Source: RGDT01 sp964630925
GTDB taxonomy: Bacteria; Planctomycetota; Planctomycetia; Gemmatales; Gemmataceae
DNA: 64,000 nt
Assembly: GCA_964630925.1 (NCBI GenBank)
Contig: CAZVZK010000011.1
Coordinates: 51,665-115,664, forward strand
Direction: 5' to 3'
Shown here in pieces: positions 15,891 through 29,512 of this stretch (its first letter is position 1; every line of letters begins with the position of its first letter). The position numbers and the translations under genes are program-made. The notes under the pieces were generated by a model. That model saw nothing but the letters and a program-made list of their open reading frames with translations, was not told the DNA's origin and ran no database searches.

Positions 15891-17027
15891 TCACCCGTCC
15901 AACGTCACCTCCACGACCTCGTAGAAGTGCAGCCGGTCGAGCAGCCCCCACACGCCGTCGCGCTGCTCGTCCGTCAGCTCATCGACGCACTCGTCCCACA
16001 GATCCGCCCAGCAGTGCGGCATGTAGCGATCCCACTCGCCGCCGCCCCACCGCCCCCTCTTCTTGCCGCGCGGGTACAGCCCGAGGCGTTCCGCCCCCTC
16101 ACGGAACGCCGGGAATTCACGGCTCGTGACGTACCAGATGTTGTGGTGGTAGCCGGGGAAGTCGAACGGGCTGGCCACGCGGCGGGCCTCCGCCTCCCGC
16201 CAGCCCGCATCCGCCTCCGCCGCCCCGCGCGTCGCGTAGAGCGCCAGCGGCACCACGCCCTCCGTCGGGTCGCCGTTGTAGTTCGTGCAGAAGCCCCCCG
16301 GCTCCAGCGCACGCCGCTGTAACAGGTACGCTGTCCTGCCGTCCACCTCATCCATCATCGGCACCTCGATCATCTCGCCGAGGGGCACCTGCTCCACGCT
16401 CAATGCCCCCGTCGGCCAACTGCCTGTCAGCCGCTCCACGACGTAATGCCCGTGCGCCGCCCCGTCCGCGATGCCCGAGAGCTCGCCCTCACGCAGCACA
16501 ACCTCAAGACGCGCCAGCGCCGCCCGCGCCGCCTCTGCCGTCCGGTGAATCTCGCGCACGAGGCCGCCCTCGGGGTCGCACGGCATCCCGTCGCCGGTCT
16601 GCACGCCCACCTTCCAGCAGAATTCCATCACGAGGAACGCCGAACGCGCCGGCACCTCGCGCACCTCGAAGAACCGCACCTTGTCCAGCGCCCCCCACAT
16701 CGCCTCCTGCTGCGCCGCGTCGAGGTTGGGGAACTTGTTGTAGCACCACAGCCGCCAGTCCTCCTCGCCCGGCGGGTGCTGGATGCCCTGGTCGAGGAGC
16801 CAGTCGTGCAGCCGGCCCGCGTCGAGGCTCGCCTTGTGGAACAGTGCCGGCCCGCCGAACGAGAACGGGTTCACGCCCCGCCGCGCCGCCCTCTCACGCT
16901 CGCGCTGGCAAGCCTTCGCCTCGGCCCCGTCGGCGAACGACGCCACGGGGAACGACCCCGGCAGGCGGCGGCCCTCCGGCGTCCAGCGGAGCTGGTGGAC
17001 GACGTAACGGGACGATTCTTCGGGCAT
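15891..17027 (-). CDS. Hypothetical protein with an internal duplication, 378 aa
   Basis: I do not recognise a named family. The ATG at 17027 (MPEESSRYVVHQLRW) has the ribosome site CGGAGGAAACC. The protein looks soluble and has two related halves: MWGALDKVRFFEVREVP at about residues 130-146 echoes VWGLLDRLHFYEVVEV at the very C-terminus. FNPFSFGG/ASPFDFPG and WRLWCYNKFP/NIWYVTSREFP are further candidate pairs. It is rich in Trp and Glu. No catalytic motif, signal or membrane segment is visible. It diverges from the CHAT-like gene at 17095. Confidence 0.6.
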   Translation of the reverse strand: MPEESSRYVVHQLRWTPEGRRLPGSFPVASFADGAEAKACQRERERAARRGVNPFSFGGPALFHKASLDAGRLHDWLLDQGIQHPPGEEDWRLWCYNKFPNLDAAQQEAMWGALDKVRFFEVREVPARSAFLVMEFCWKVGVQTGDGMPCDPEGGLVREIHRTAEAARAALARLEVVLREGELSGIADGAAHGHYVVERLTGSWPTGALSVEQVPLGEMIEVPMMDEVDGRTAYLLQRRALEPGGFCTNYNGDPTEGVVPLALYATRGAAEADAGWREAEARRVASPFDFPGYHHNIWYVTSREFPAFREGAERLGLYPRGKKRGRWGGGEWDRYMPHCWADLWDECVDELTDEQRDGVWGLLDRLHFYEVVEVTLDG

Positions 17028-17094
17028 GGGGTTTCCTCCGTTGGGACGGCCCGTGATAGAATAGCGGGCGGCCCGCACGCCGGAGCGTCCCCTC

Positions 17095-18363
17095 ATGCCG
17101 CGATACCTCATCCCGCTGCTGCTCCTTTCGCTCACCCTCGCCCCGCATCTGCGCGCCGACGATGACGAGGACGACCCACTGGTCCGCAAAGACGCCATCC
17201 TCCGCGAGCTGGCCGAGAAGATCCGCGAGTCGCCGCCCCCCGCCAAGGTGACGGCGGCGGCCATCGTCAAGGCCCTGCCGGAGCGCGTCGCCCTCATCGA
17301 CTTCCTGGAGCACGAGTCGCTCAGCCGAAAGGAGGGCAAGAAGCTCCTCGCCATCATCTACCGCCCCTCCGGCGTCGAGCGCGTGGAGCTGGGCTTCATC
17401 GCCCCGATGGAGGCCGCCCTGCAGAAGCACCTCGCCCCGCTGGCCGGCGACCCGCCCGGGGAGATGGACGCCGAGGCCGGCAAGGCCCTCCGCAAACTGC
17501 TCTGGCAGCCGATGGCCGAACACCTGTCCGGCGTGGACCGCGTGTTCATCGCGCCGGACGGCTTCCTGTGGGGCGTCCCCTGGCCCTCACTGCCCGGCGC
17601 GAAGGCGGGCTCGTACCTGATCGAGGACCACTCCGTCGAGGTCGTGCGCTCCGCCGCCCACCTCCTGGAGAAACCGGCCAAGGTCTCCCCCGGCGTGCCG
17701 CTGCTCGTCGGCGGCCTCGACCACGGCAAGGGGTCGAAGGTGCGCGCCCTCGCCGGCAGCGCGGCCGAGGTGAAGGCCGTCGCCGCCCTGTACGCCGCCA
17801 CCCACGACGGCGCGAAGGCCGACGTGGTGTCCGCGGCCGACCGCGCCGCCCTGACCGCCCGCCTGGGCGGCAAGAAACGCGCCCCCTCCCTGCTCCATCT
17901 GGCGATCCCGGCGTTCAGCGGCCCCGCGGAGAAGGACAAGGTGGGCCGGATGCGCGCCGGCCTGGCGATGGGCCTGCACCTGACGGGCGCCAACGCCGAG
18001 CCGCGCAAGGGCCTGATCACCGCCGTGGACATCGCCGGCCTCGACCTGCGTGGCTGCGGCCTGGTCGTCCTCACGGGCGGCGGCACGGGCCGGGCCGTCT
18101 ACGCCCGCGGCGAGGGCGGCCTGGGGCTGTCGCTGGCGTTCGGCATGGCGGGCGCCCGCGCCGTCGTCGGGGCGGCGTGGCGGCCGTCCGAAGCCGACAC
18201 CGCCAGGCTCATGCGTGGCTTCTACTCGCGCCTGTGGGCGAAGGGGATGCCGGCGTGGCAGGCCCTGCGCGAGGCCCAGCTCGAGGCGCTGAACGGCCCG
18301 AAGGGGAAGCGGGCGCACCCGTCGGCGTGGGCGGGATGGGTGCTGTCGCACCAGGGGCGGTGA
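17095..18363 (+). CDS. Secreted CHAT-fold protein lacking the catalytic dyad
   Basis: A 422-residue protein with an N-terminal signal peptide (MPRYLIPLLLLSLTLAPHLR, then acidic residues). The C-terminal part, from about residue 145, follows the CHAT (caspase-like) domain: FIAPDGFLWGVPWPSL, SVEVVRSAAHLL, LLHLA at 266-270, LDLRGCGLVVLTGGGTG, GEGGLGLSLAFGMAGARAVV, and ending HPSAWAGWVLSHQGR. Canonical members have HxxTHG and SACxTG. Here these read HLAIPA (268-273) and LTGGGTG (326-332), so both the catalytic His and Cys positions appear replaced. It is probably an inactive, ligand- or protein-binding relative. Confidence 0.75.
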   Translation: MPRYLIPLLLLSLTLAPHLRADDDEDDPLVRKDAILRELAEKIRESPPPAKVTAAAIVKALPERVALIDFLEHESLSRKEGKKLLAIIYRPSGVERVELGFIAPMEAALQKHLAPLAGDPPGEMDAEAGKALRKLLWQPMAEHLSGVDRVFIAPDGFLWGVPWPSLPGAKAGSYLIEDHSVEVVRSAAHLLEKPAKVSPGVPLLVGGLDHGKGSKVRALAGSAAEVKAVAALYAATHDGAKADVVSAADRAALTARLGGKKRAPSLLHLAIPAFSGPAEKDKVGRMRAGLAMGLHLTGANAEPRKGLITAVDIAGLDLRGCGLVVLTGGGTGRAVYARGEGGLGLSLAFGMAGARAVVGAAWRPSEADTARLMRGFYSRLWAKGMPAWQALREAQLEALNGPKGKRAHPSAWAGWVLSHQGR

Positions 18364-18410
18364 CTCGCCCCCTTGGTATCCCGGGGGTGATCCCGGTCTT
18401 GTAGGCCGGT

Positions 18411-18523
18411 TGAGGTCGGCGCCAGCCGGGCGAAGCCCGACGAGACGCGCCACGCCCCTCGTCGGGCTTCGCCGGGCCATGCACTCGGCTCAACCCGTCT
18501 CAACCCGGCTCAACCAAGCCTAC
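18411..18523. repeat. Snap-back repeat with 16-bp core stem and GGTTGAG words
   Basis: The core stem is GGCGAAGCCCGACGAG (18429-18444) with its exact complement at 18458-18473. Outer flanks are also related: GTAGGCCGGTTGAG on the left, and a right arm holding several CTCAACC words that ends GCCTAC. It lies between the CHAT-fold gene and the kinase-TPR gene and could terminate transcription of the former, but there is no T-tract. Confidence 0.7.
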
Positions 18524-18584
18524 CCCCGCGCAGCCGCCTGTGGTCGTATCCTGTTGGGTAGACCGCCACCAGCAGGAGGGGCCC

Positions 18585-21758
<3,174 letters not shown>

Positions 21759-21829
21759 GGGCCTTACTCCTTGCGGTGGGTCAACCGCGCCGGGTCGGGT
21801 AGAATGGCACCGGAGGGAGGGCCGTACCC

Positions 21830-22162
21830 ATGAACGTCGAGCCGGTCGTGATCCAGGGCGTGGTGCGTGCGGACGGGACGCTGGAGCTGGAGGGCAAGGT
21901 GCCCTTGCCGGCGGGCAAGGTCAGCGTGACGGTCCGTCCAGCCTCAGCCGATGAGAGAGTGGCGGGATTCGAGGATTTCATGTGCCGCATCCGCGCGATC
22001 CGGGAGCGCGACGGCGTGAAGCCGGACGCCGAGGCGGCACAGGCGGCCTTGCGCAAACTGCGTGATGACGTCGCCGAGGAGGTCGCGGAGATCGGCCGGC
22101 TTCAGGATGATTGCCGTCGTCAGCGGCTGGAGGCCGAGGCGGCCGGGAAGGTGGGCGGATGA
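21830..22162 (+). CDS. Putative antitoxin of a PIN-type module
   Basis: A 110-residue protein. The N-terminal third (VIQGVVRADGTLELEGKVPL, then PAGKVSVTVRP) is a small beta-strand module that commonly precedes PIN toxins in planctomycetes and cyanobacteria. The rest is helical and charged (AALRKLRDDVAEEVAEIGRL) and may wrap the toxin. The start has a strong GGAGGGAGG site. The stop overlaps the ATG of the PIN gene by 4 nt (ATGA), the typical coupling of toxin-antitoxin pairs. The role is inferred from context. Confidence 0.7.
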   Translation: MNVEPVVIQGVVRADGTLELEGKVPLPAGKVSVTVRPASADERVAGFEDFMCRIRAIRERDGVKPDAEAAQAALRKLRDDVAEEVAEIGRLQDDCRRQRLEAEAAGKVGG

Positions 22163-22564
22163 TCGTCTGCCTGGACACCAACATCGTCGTCTACCTCGTC
22201 GAGACGGACGCCGTCTGGACGCCCAAGGCGCATGCCCGCGTGCGGGCGATCTACGCGGCAGGCGACGAGGTGGCGGTCTGTGACGCCGCGTTCCTTGAGT
22301 GCCTGCTCAAGCCGCTGGCGTCAGGAGACACCGGGGCCGAGGCCGGCCGCCTTTCGGGCGTTCTTCGCCGACCCGCAAGTCCGCCTGCTCCCGGTGGCCC
22401 GCACGACCTGGGAGCGGGCAGCCCGGATCGGCGCGGCCAACAACTTCAAGCCGATGGACAGCCTGCACCTGGCGACGGCGGTGGAGCATGGCTGCGGCAT
22501 GTTCCTGACCGCCGACGGCCAACTGGGCCGGTGCACCGACATCCCTGTCGAGGTGCTGAAGTGA
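22159..22564 (+). pseudogene. PIN-domain ribonuclease toxin, frameshifted
   Basis: The reading starts at the ATG overlapping the antitoxin stop (MIVCLDTNIVVYLVETDA) with Asp6 and Glu47 (FLECLLKPLASGD). Near 22335-22355 the PIN homology moves to another frame, which continues FRAFFADPQVRLLPVARTTW, then FKPMDSLHLATA with the third acid and FLTADGQLG with the fourth. All four PIN acidic residues therefore exist, but in two frames, implying one extra base (or two missing). Either the toxin is freshly inactivated or there is a sequencing error. The intact frame alone gives an unrelated Pro/Gly-rich tail. Confidence 0.75.
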
Positions 22565-22605
22565 CCTGATGACGGCCTCCACGCAGGTAGATCGGCCGGG
22601 CCGCC

Positions 22606-24450
<1,845 letters not shown>

Positions 24451-24565
24451 GGACGGTCCCGGATGTCTTCGGCCTCCTACGCCGGGCCAGGGCGGGAGAG
24501 TTAGATATCATAGCAGGCACGGGCCGGGTGCGACAGGCCGGCCCGCGTGAAGAGGCGAAGAGGAG

Positions 24566-25051
24566 ATGAAGCTGTACATTATCCGCCACGCCGAGGCGGT
24601 GCCCCTGGAGACCGAAGGCGTCACCGGCGACGAGGCGCGTTACCTCACGCCCGCCGGGCACGCCTCGTGCGGCCCGTTGGCCGCCGCGCTGCAGCGTGTC
24701 GGGGTTCGCCTGGACCGCCTGTACACCAGCCCGCTGGTGCGGGCGCGGCAGACGGGGGCCGGCCTGCTGGCCCACTGGAACGAGCCGGCCCCGACGCTGG
24801 TGGAGACGACGCTCCTCGCGCCGGGGGCGCGGAAGCGCGAGCTGGTGGACCTGCTGAACGGCACCGGCTGCGACGCGCTGGCGGTGGTCGGCCACAACCC
24901 GGACCTGAGCGAGCTGGTGGGCTGGCTGATCGGCGACAAGACGCTGGGCATCAACATGGAGAAGGCGGGGGCGGCGCTGATCGATTTCGACGGCCGCATC
25001 GCCAAGGGGGCCGGCACGCTGGAGTGGCTGGTGACGCCCGCCTGGGCATGA
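24566..25051 (+). CDS. sixA: Phosphohistidine phosphatase SixA-like
   Basis: A 161-residue histidine phosphatase superfamily protein. The RHG motif is IIRHAEA (His8), and the second catalytic His is in VVGHNPDL. YTSPLVRARQTG is the usual third element. The length matches the short SixA branch, which dephosphorylates phospho-histidine in signalling proteins. The start follows AAGAGGAG. It is divergent from typA, with a 115-bp shared promoter gap, and is followed by a long snap-back repeat. Confidence 0.88.
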   Translation: MKLYIIRHAEAVPLETEGVTGDEARYLTPAGHASCGPLAAALQRVGVRLDRLYTSPLVRARQTGAGLLAHWNEPAPTLVETTLLAPGARKRELVDLLNGTGCDALAVVGHNPDLSELVGWLIGDKTLGINMEKAGAALIDFDGRIAKGAGTLEWLVTPAWA

Positions 25052-25060
25052 GAAGACAAC

Positions 25061-25201
25061 TTCACCACAGAGGCACAGAGGACACGGAGAAGAGGAAGCA
25101 GAGAAGACAAGCAGACGAGGTAAGAAGACAAGTCTTTGCTTTCTACCTCTCTACTTGTCTTCTCTGTGCTTCCTCTGTGATCTCTGTGCCTCTGTGGTGA
25201 A
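25061..25201. repeat. Snap-back repeat with CACAGAGG words
   Basis: The left arm begins TTCACCACAGAGGCACAGAG and the right arm ends with its complement, CTCTGTGCCTCTGTGGTGAA, at 25201. Further inward AGCAGAGAAGACAAG pairs with CTTGTCTTCTCTGTGCT. The two arms cover roughly 55 nt each with small mismatches, with a loop of about 30 nt. It is markedly AT-richer than its surroundings. It lies 10 nt after the sixA stop. Confidence 0.85.
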
Positions 25202-25278
25202 TCCTGTCTTCCTCCTCTTGACACGGCGGCGCCGTCTCGCCATCCTCCCGGGCCGTCGCCGCCCGGAGGGGTCACGTC

Positions 25279-27606
25279 ATGGACGGCCTGTCTCTCGTCC
25301 TCCCCGCCTACAACGAGGCCGCCGGCATCCGCCAGGCCGTCATCGAGGCCGACGACGCCCTCGCACGCCTCGGCGTCCCCTACGAGGTCGTCGTCGTCGA
25401 TGACGGCTCCTCCGACGATACCTCCGCCATCGTGAGCGAGGAGGCCGCGGCGCGGCCCCACGTCCGCCTATTGAAGCACGAGAAGAATCAGGGCTACGGC
25501 GCCGCCCTGCGCACCGGCTTCGAGGCCGCCCGCTTCGGCCGCGTCGCGTTCTCCGACGCCGACTGCCAGTTCCACCTCGACGACCTCGGCATCCTCCTGC
25601 CGCTCACGGAGGACGTGGACATCGCCGTCGGCTGGCGGATCGACCGCAAGGACCCCTGGCGCCGCCGCTTCCTGTCGAAGGGTTACAACCTCATCGCCCG
25701 CACCCTGCTCGGCACCACCGTCCGCGACATCGACTGCGCCCTCAAGGTGTTCCGCAAGGACGCCCTCGCCCGCATCCTGCCCGAGGCACGCGGGTTCTTC
25801 GTGAACACCGAGATGCTCACCCGCGCCCGCCAAGTCGGCCTCACCGTCGCCGAGGCCGGCGTCCGCCACAGGCCGCGCGTCCGCGGGACGAGCACCGTCT
25901 CGCTGATGGACGTGCCGCGCGTGCTGTCCAACCTGCTGCCGTTCTGGTGGGGCAAGGCCCTGTTCGCCGGCGGCCCGCCACGGCGCGAGGCCGGCTGGCC
26001 CGCCGTCGTCGGGGCGCTGCTCGTCCTGGCCGTCGCGTGCCTGCTGTTCTTCGCGAGGCTCCGCGCCCCGCTGCTGGAGCCGCAGGAGGCCCGCTACGCC
26101 GAGATCCCACGCCAGATGCTGGCCGCCGGACAGTGGGTCGTGCCGACGCTGCACGGCCAGGACTACCTCGACAAGCCGCCGCTGCTCTACTGGATGGTGA
26201 TGGGCAGTTACAGCGTCTTGGGCGAGCGCGACTGGGCGGCCCGGCTGATCCCCGGCCTCGCCGGCGTGCTGACCGTCCTGGCGACGCTCCTGTGGGGCTG
26301 GCGCGCGTTCGGCCCCAGGGCCGCCGTCTGCGCCGCCGCCGTCCTGTGCCTGATGCCGGAATTCGTCTATCGCGGACGCATGCTGACCTTCGACACCGTT
26401 TTGTGTCTCTGGGTGACCTGCGCCCTTGGCTGCGCCTGGGCCGCCCTGTCGAGGCCGGCGCTCTCCGTCAAATGGTGGCTGGCGTCGGCCCTCTTCTGCG
26501 GCCTGGGGCTGCTGACCAAGGGGCCGGTGGCGCTCGTCCTCGTCGCCGGGCCGGTCCTCGGCGTGTCACTCATCGACCGCCGGCTGGCCCGCGTGTCCTG
26601 GGCGAGCGGGGCGATCTACGTCGTGGCGGCGGCCCTCGTCGCCGCCCCGTGGTTCGTGGCGATCATGCAGGCCCGCCCTGAGTTCGGCCCGTACTTCTTC
26701 TGGAAGCACAACGTCGTCCGCTTCACCGCGCCGTTCGACCACGCCCGCCCTCTCTGGGGCTACGTCCCCGGCCTACTCATGGGCCTGATGCCCTGGACGC
26801 TGCTGCTGCCCGTCCTCGCGTGGCACCTCGCCCGCCGCCCGTGGTGCGCCGCCCGCCGCCGGCCCGCCGGCCTCGGCTTCGCCCTGGCGGCGTTCGTGTG
26901 GGTCTTCGTCTTCTTCTCGCTCGCCGGCAGCAAGCGTCCGACGTACCTGTTGCCCGCCTTCCCGCCTCTCGCCCTGGCCCTCGGCTGGCTCGTCGCCCGC
27001 CAGGCCCCGGCGTGGCGGCTGATGCGGGCGCGGGTCTCAGCCCACGCCGACCTCGTCGCCGCGGCCTGCCTGACCTGCGCCCTGTGCTGCTCCACGGCGG
27101 CGGTTTGGATGAAGTTCGTCCGCGCCGACATCGGCCTGATGCTGGCCGCCATCGCGCTCGCCGGCCTCGCCCTGATCGCCTGGACGCGCCGGCTGGCGTG
27201 GCCGGGCGCGTTCGGCCTGATGGCCGGGGCGATGGCCCTGGGCGTCGTCCACCTCCTGCCGGCGTACAACGACCAGTTCAGCGTCCGCGGCGAGCTGCGC
27301 CGCCAGTCGGCCGGCGTCAGCCCGGCGCGGGCCGTCGTCTGCTACCCGCAGCGCTACGACTCGGTGAGCTTCTACCTGCCGGGCCGCGACGTGGCCGTCT
27401 TCGGCGTGGGGCACCGCCGCGAGATGGCGGCCCACCTGGAGGCCAACCCCGGCTCTCTGGTGCTGGTCAAGGGCGGGCGCCCGCTGGAGGATCTGAAGGC
27501 CGCCCTCCCGCCGACGGTGCGCTTCGTGACGCGGCAGAAGGGGGGGGCGATCATCGTGGGCCGTGTGGTGCCGACGCCGGAGGCCGTCGCGGGGGTGCTT
27601 GAATAG
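25279..27606 (+). CDS. GT2 glycosyltransferase fused to ArnT/PMT-like (GT83) membrane transferase
   Basis: A 775-residue fusion. Residues 1-225 form a GT2 domain like polyprenyl-phosphate mannose/glucose synthases: LSLVLPAYNEAAGI, VVVVDDGSSDDT and FSDADCQF with the DxD-type Asp93/Asp95. From about residue 237 a multi-pass transferase of the ArnT/PMT class begins, with the signature EPQEARYAEIPRQML, YLDKPPLLYW, RGRMLTFDT and LLTKGPVAL, about 12 hydrophobic segments, and a periplasmic tail. The first domain would make a lipid-linked sugar that the second transfers to an acceptor outside. The start has GGAGGGG. Confidence 0.88.
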   Translation: MDGLSLVLPAYNEAAGIRQAVIEADDALARLGVPYEVVVVDDGSSDDTSAIVSEEAAARPHVRLLKHEKNQGYGAALRTGFEAARFGRVAFSDADCQFHLDDLGILLPLTEDVDIAVGWRIDRKDPWRRRFLSKGYNLIARTLLGTTVRDIDCALKVFRKDALARILPEARGFFVNTEMLTRARQVGLTVAEAGVRHRPRVRGTSTVSLMDVPRVLSNLLPFWWGKALFAGGPPRREAGWPAVVGALLVLAVACLLFFARLRAPLLEPQEARYAEIPRQMLAAGQWVVPTLHGQDYLDKPPLLYWMVMGSYSVLGERDWAARLIPGLAGVLTVLATLLWGWRAFGPRAAVCAAAVLCLMPEFVYRGRMLTFDTVLCLWVTCALGCAWAALSRPALSVKWWLASALFCGLGLLTKGPVALVLVAGPVLGVSLIDRRLARVSWASGAIYVVAAALVAAPWFVAIMQARPEFGPYFFWKHNVVRFTAPFDHARPLWGYVPGLLMGLMPWTLLLPVLAWHLARRPWCAARRRPAGLGFALAAFVWVFVFFSLAGSKRPTYLLPAFPPLALALGWLVARQAPAWRLMRARVSAHADLVAAACLTCALCCSTAAVWMKFVRADIGLMLAAIALAGLALIAWTRRLAWPGAFGLMAGAMALGVVHLLPAYNDQFSVRGELRRQSAGVSPARAVVCYPQRYDSVSFYLPGRDVAVFGVGHRREMAAHLEANPGSLVLVKGGRPLEDLKAALPPTVRFVTRQKGGAIIVGRVVPTPEAVAGVLE

Positions 27607-27685
27607 GCCGGCGGTTGGCGGAGTGAGGCATCTTCGTCTCATCAGATGGGCCGCATCACCTCCGCGCTCACACCGAGGCAACGCC

Positions 27686-28468
27686 ATGCGATACTTCCGC
27701 CTGCTGGCCGGCCTCGCCCTGTCCGCTGCCGCCCTGAACGCCGGGGAGATCACGCTGCTCAAGGGCGGGGCGATCAAGGGCGACATCCTCTCCGTCACCG
27801 ACTCCGAGGTGACCTACGCGCAGGACGGCGTCAAGAAGTCCAGGGCCCTCAAGGACGTCCTCAAGGTCGAGTATCGCGCGGCCGGCAAGCCCGGCGCCGA
27901 CGACAGGTACTCCCTCGTCGAGCTGACCGACGGCTCCACCCTGCTTGCCAGGACTCTCCTCATCAAGAAGCGCGAGGCCCACCTGACACTCCTCTCCGGC
28001 CCCGAGGTGAAGTTGCCCCTCGCCAGCGTCGGCGGCATCCTGATGAAAGGCCATGTGGAGAAGTTCCGCCGCGACTGGACGGAGAGGACGAAGAGGGTGC
28101 GGGGGCAAGAGATTCTAGTTCTGGACGACAGCGGCACCATCTCCAACCTCAACGATGTCGAATTCGGCGATGGGGACGCCAGAACGGGAGATAGCATCAG
28201 GATCGCCGTGGATGTCGGCGGCGTGCGAGTGGTCACGAAGCGGGAGCTGTCGAAGATCCATGGGCTGATCTTCAAGCACATCCTCGGGGAGAAGGCTGCT
28301 GCGGCCACGTGCCGCCTGAGCGGCGTCCGCGGTGACCTGGTGGTGGTGTCGTCCCTCAAGGCGGCCGAGGATGGCCTGATGGTGACGACGCCGTCCGGGG
28401 CGACCCTCTCGTTCCGGAAGGATCAGATCGCCGCCCTGAGCTTCGCCAAGACAGCACGTCTCCCATAG
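27686..28468 (+). CDS. Secreted hypothetical protein with repeated beta modules
   Basis: A 260-residue protein. The start MRYFRLLAGLALSAAALNAG is a signal peptide. The mature part begins EITLLKGGAIKGDILSVTDS and repeats a beta module in which a substrate-like word follows a 'G.I.G' turn: GSTLLARTLLIKKREAHLTL is one later copy, and ATCRLSGVRGDLVVVSSLKA another. Similar proteins are common in planctomycetes, but no activity is known to me. It is co-directional with the glycosyltransferase 79 bp upstream. Confidence 0.65.
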   Translation: MRYFRLLAGLALSAAALNAGEITLLKGGAIKGDILSVTDSEVTYAQDGVKKSRALKDVLKVEYRAAGKPGADDRYSLVELTDGSTLLARTLLIKKREAHLTLLSGPEVKLPLASVGGILMKGHVEKFRRDWTERTKRVRGQEILVLDDSGTISNLNDVEFGDGDARTGDSIRIAVDVGGVRVVTKRELSKIHGLIFKHILGEKAAAATCRLSGVRGDLVVVSSLKAAEDGLMVTTPSGATLSFRKDQIAALSFAKTARLP

Positions 28469-28534
28469 GGACGGGATGCGGCGGCGAGATGGCGTCCCCC
28501 ACGGCTCGCCCGTGCTGGTGAGGGGCGGCCGTCC

Positions 28535-29497
28535 TCACCCCCGGCAGAACGCCGATGGCTTGCCGAGGAGAAGGTCCACCGCCCAGCAGCCCGTCCCGTG
28601 GTCGCCCGGCTTGCGGCAGTGATTCAGGAGACGCTTGTTGGTACAGCCGGCCTCTTCGAGGGCGTCGGCCAGGATCGGCAGGCCGCCGAGGTCGCCGCTG
28701 GCCGCGATGCCGCCGGCGATCTCCTGAACGGCCCTGGCCCCACGCAGGGGCCGCAGCTCCTCGGCGGTCATCGGGTCGAACGGCCGGCCGCCGCCCAGCT
28801 TCGCCTTCGACCACTCGCGGTGGACGTTGTAGAAGTTGTCGTGCGCAGGGGCCGGGGCGATGAGAATGAGGCCGGCTTCTTCCGCCTCGCCGTCCCCGAG
28901 CCGGAAGTTGCCCCTCTCCATCTCGTCGGCGAGGTCGTGGAGGAACCACCCCCAGCTCCACGCCAGGACGGTCTTGTGCTCCTCGTCCCTCCCGAAGTTG
29001 ATCACCTGCCCCCTCAGCCCGTTCTCGCCCGGCCCGAGATCGACGCCAAAATAGTTCGAGCCGCCGGTGCTCGCCAGCTCGATCCAGTCGCGGCTCGTGT
29101 ACCCGAGGCGGATGGCGGCCTCCGGGGTCGAGCTGCCGTGGTCCCGGAAGTGCTCATCGATGTCTTCGACCCTGTCCGCGAGGTCCACCCACATCTTCCA
29201 TTCCGCCCGTGACTCTTTCACCGAGAAGAACGTGATGCCGTTGATGACCGCATCCCACGACCTCGCCGCCTGCCCGTCGTGCGTCAAGAACGATTGACGC
29301 ACCTCCTGCGGCAGCTCGCGGCGGATGGCCTTCTCGAACGCCAATACGTCCTTCTCCTTCGCGCCGGCGCGAAGGTGTCCCGGCAGATCGGGCGAGAAGG
29401 CCGCCAGGCACGCCTCGATCCGCCCCCAGGCCGCCGCCACGTCGATGGGGCCGCACGGCGGCCGCTTCCGCGCTCGCAGCCCGCGTACCTTCGCCAT
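28535..29497 (-). CDS. SMI1/KNR4-family protein with planctomycete C-terminal motif
   Basis: A 320-residue protein. Residues 40-210 follow SMI1/KNR4 (SUKH) folds: EKDVLAFEKAIRRELPQEVR, SFLTHDGQ, and a strongly conserved WSWGWFLHDLADEME. SUKH proteins often act as immunity proteins or adaptors. The last 45 residues (LPILADALEEAGCTNKRLLN, then GDHGTGCWAVDLLLGK) match a motif that ends another protein here at 49139-49795, so it is a separate module. The ribosome site GGAGGTGGGGC precedes the ATG. It follows the DUF1573 gene by 15 nt. Confidence 0.78.
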   Translation of the reverse strand: MAKVRGLRARKRPPCGPIDVAAAWGRIEACLAAFSPDLPGHLRAGAKEKDVLAFEKAIRRELPQEVRQSFLTHDGQAARSWDAVINGITFFSVKESRAEWKMWVDLADRVEDIDEHFRDHGSSTPEAAIRLGYTSRDWIELASTGGSNYFGVDLGPGENGLRGQVINFGRDEEHKTVLAWSWGWFLHDLADEMERGNFRLGDGEAEEAGLILIAPAPAHDNFYNVHREWSKAKLGGGRPFDPMTAEELRPLRGARAVQEIAGGIAASGDLGGLPILADALEEAGCTNKRLLNHCRKPGDHGTGCWAVDLLLGKPSAFCRG

Positions 29498-29512
29498 GCC
29501 CCACCTCCGGCT

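Noticed and set aside
22159..22564. Programmed frameshifting in the PIN gene
   Set aside because: A CTTTCG context resembles a +1 slip site only superficially; there is no in-frame stop or Shine-Dalgarno-like stimulator, so mutation or base error is simpler.
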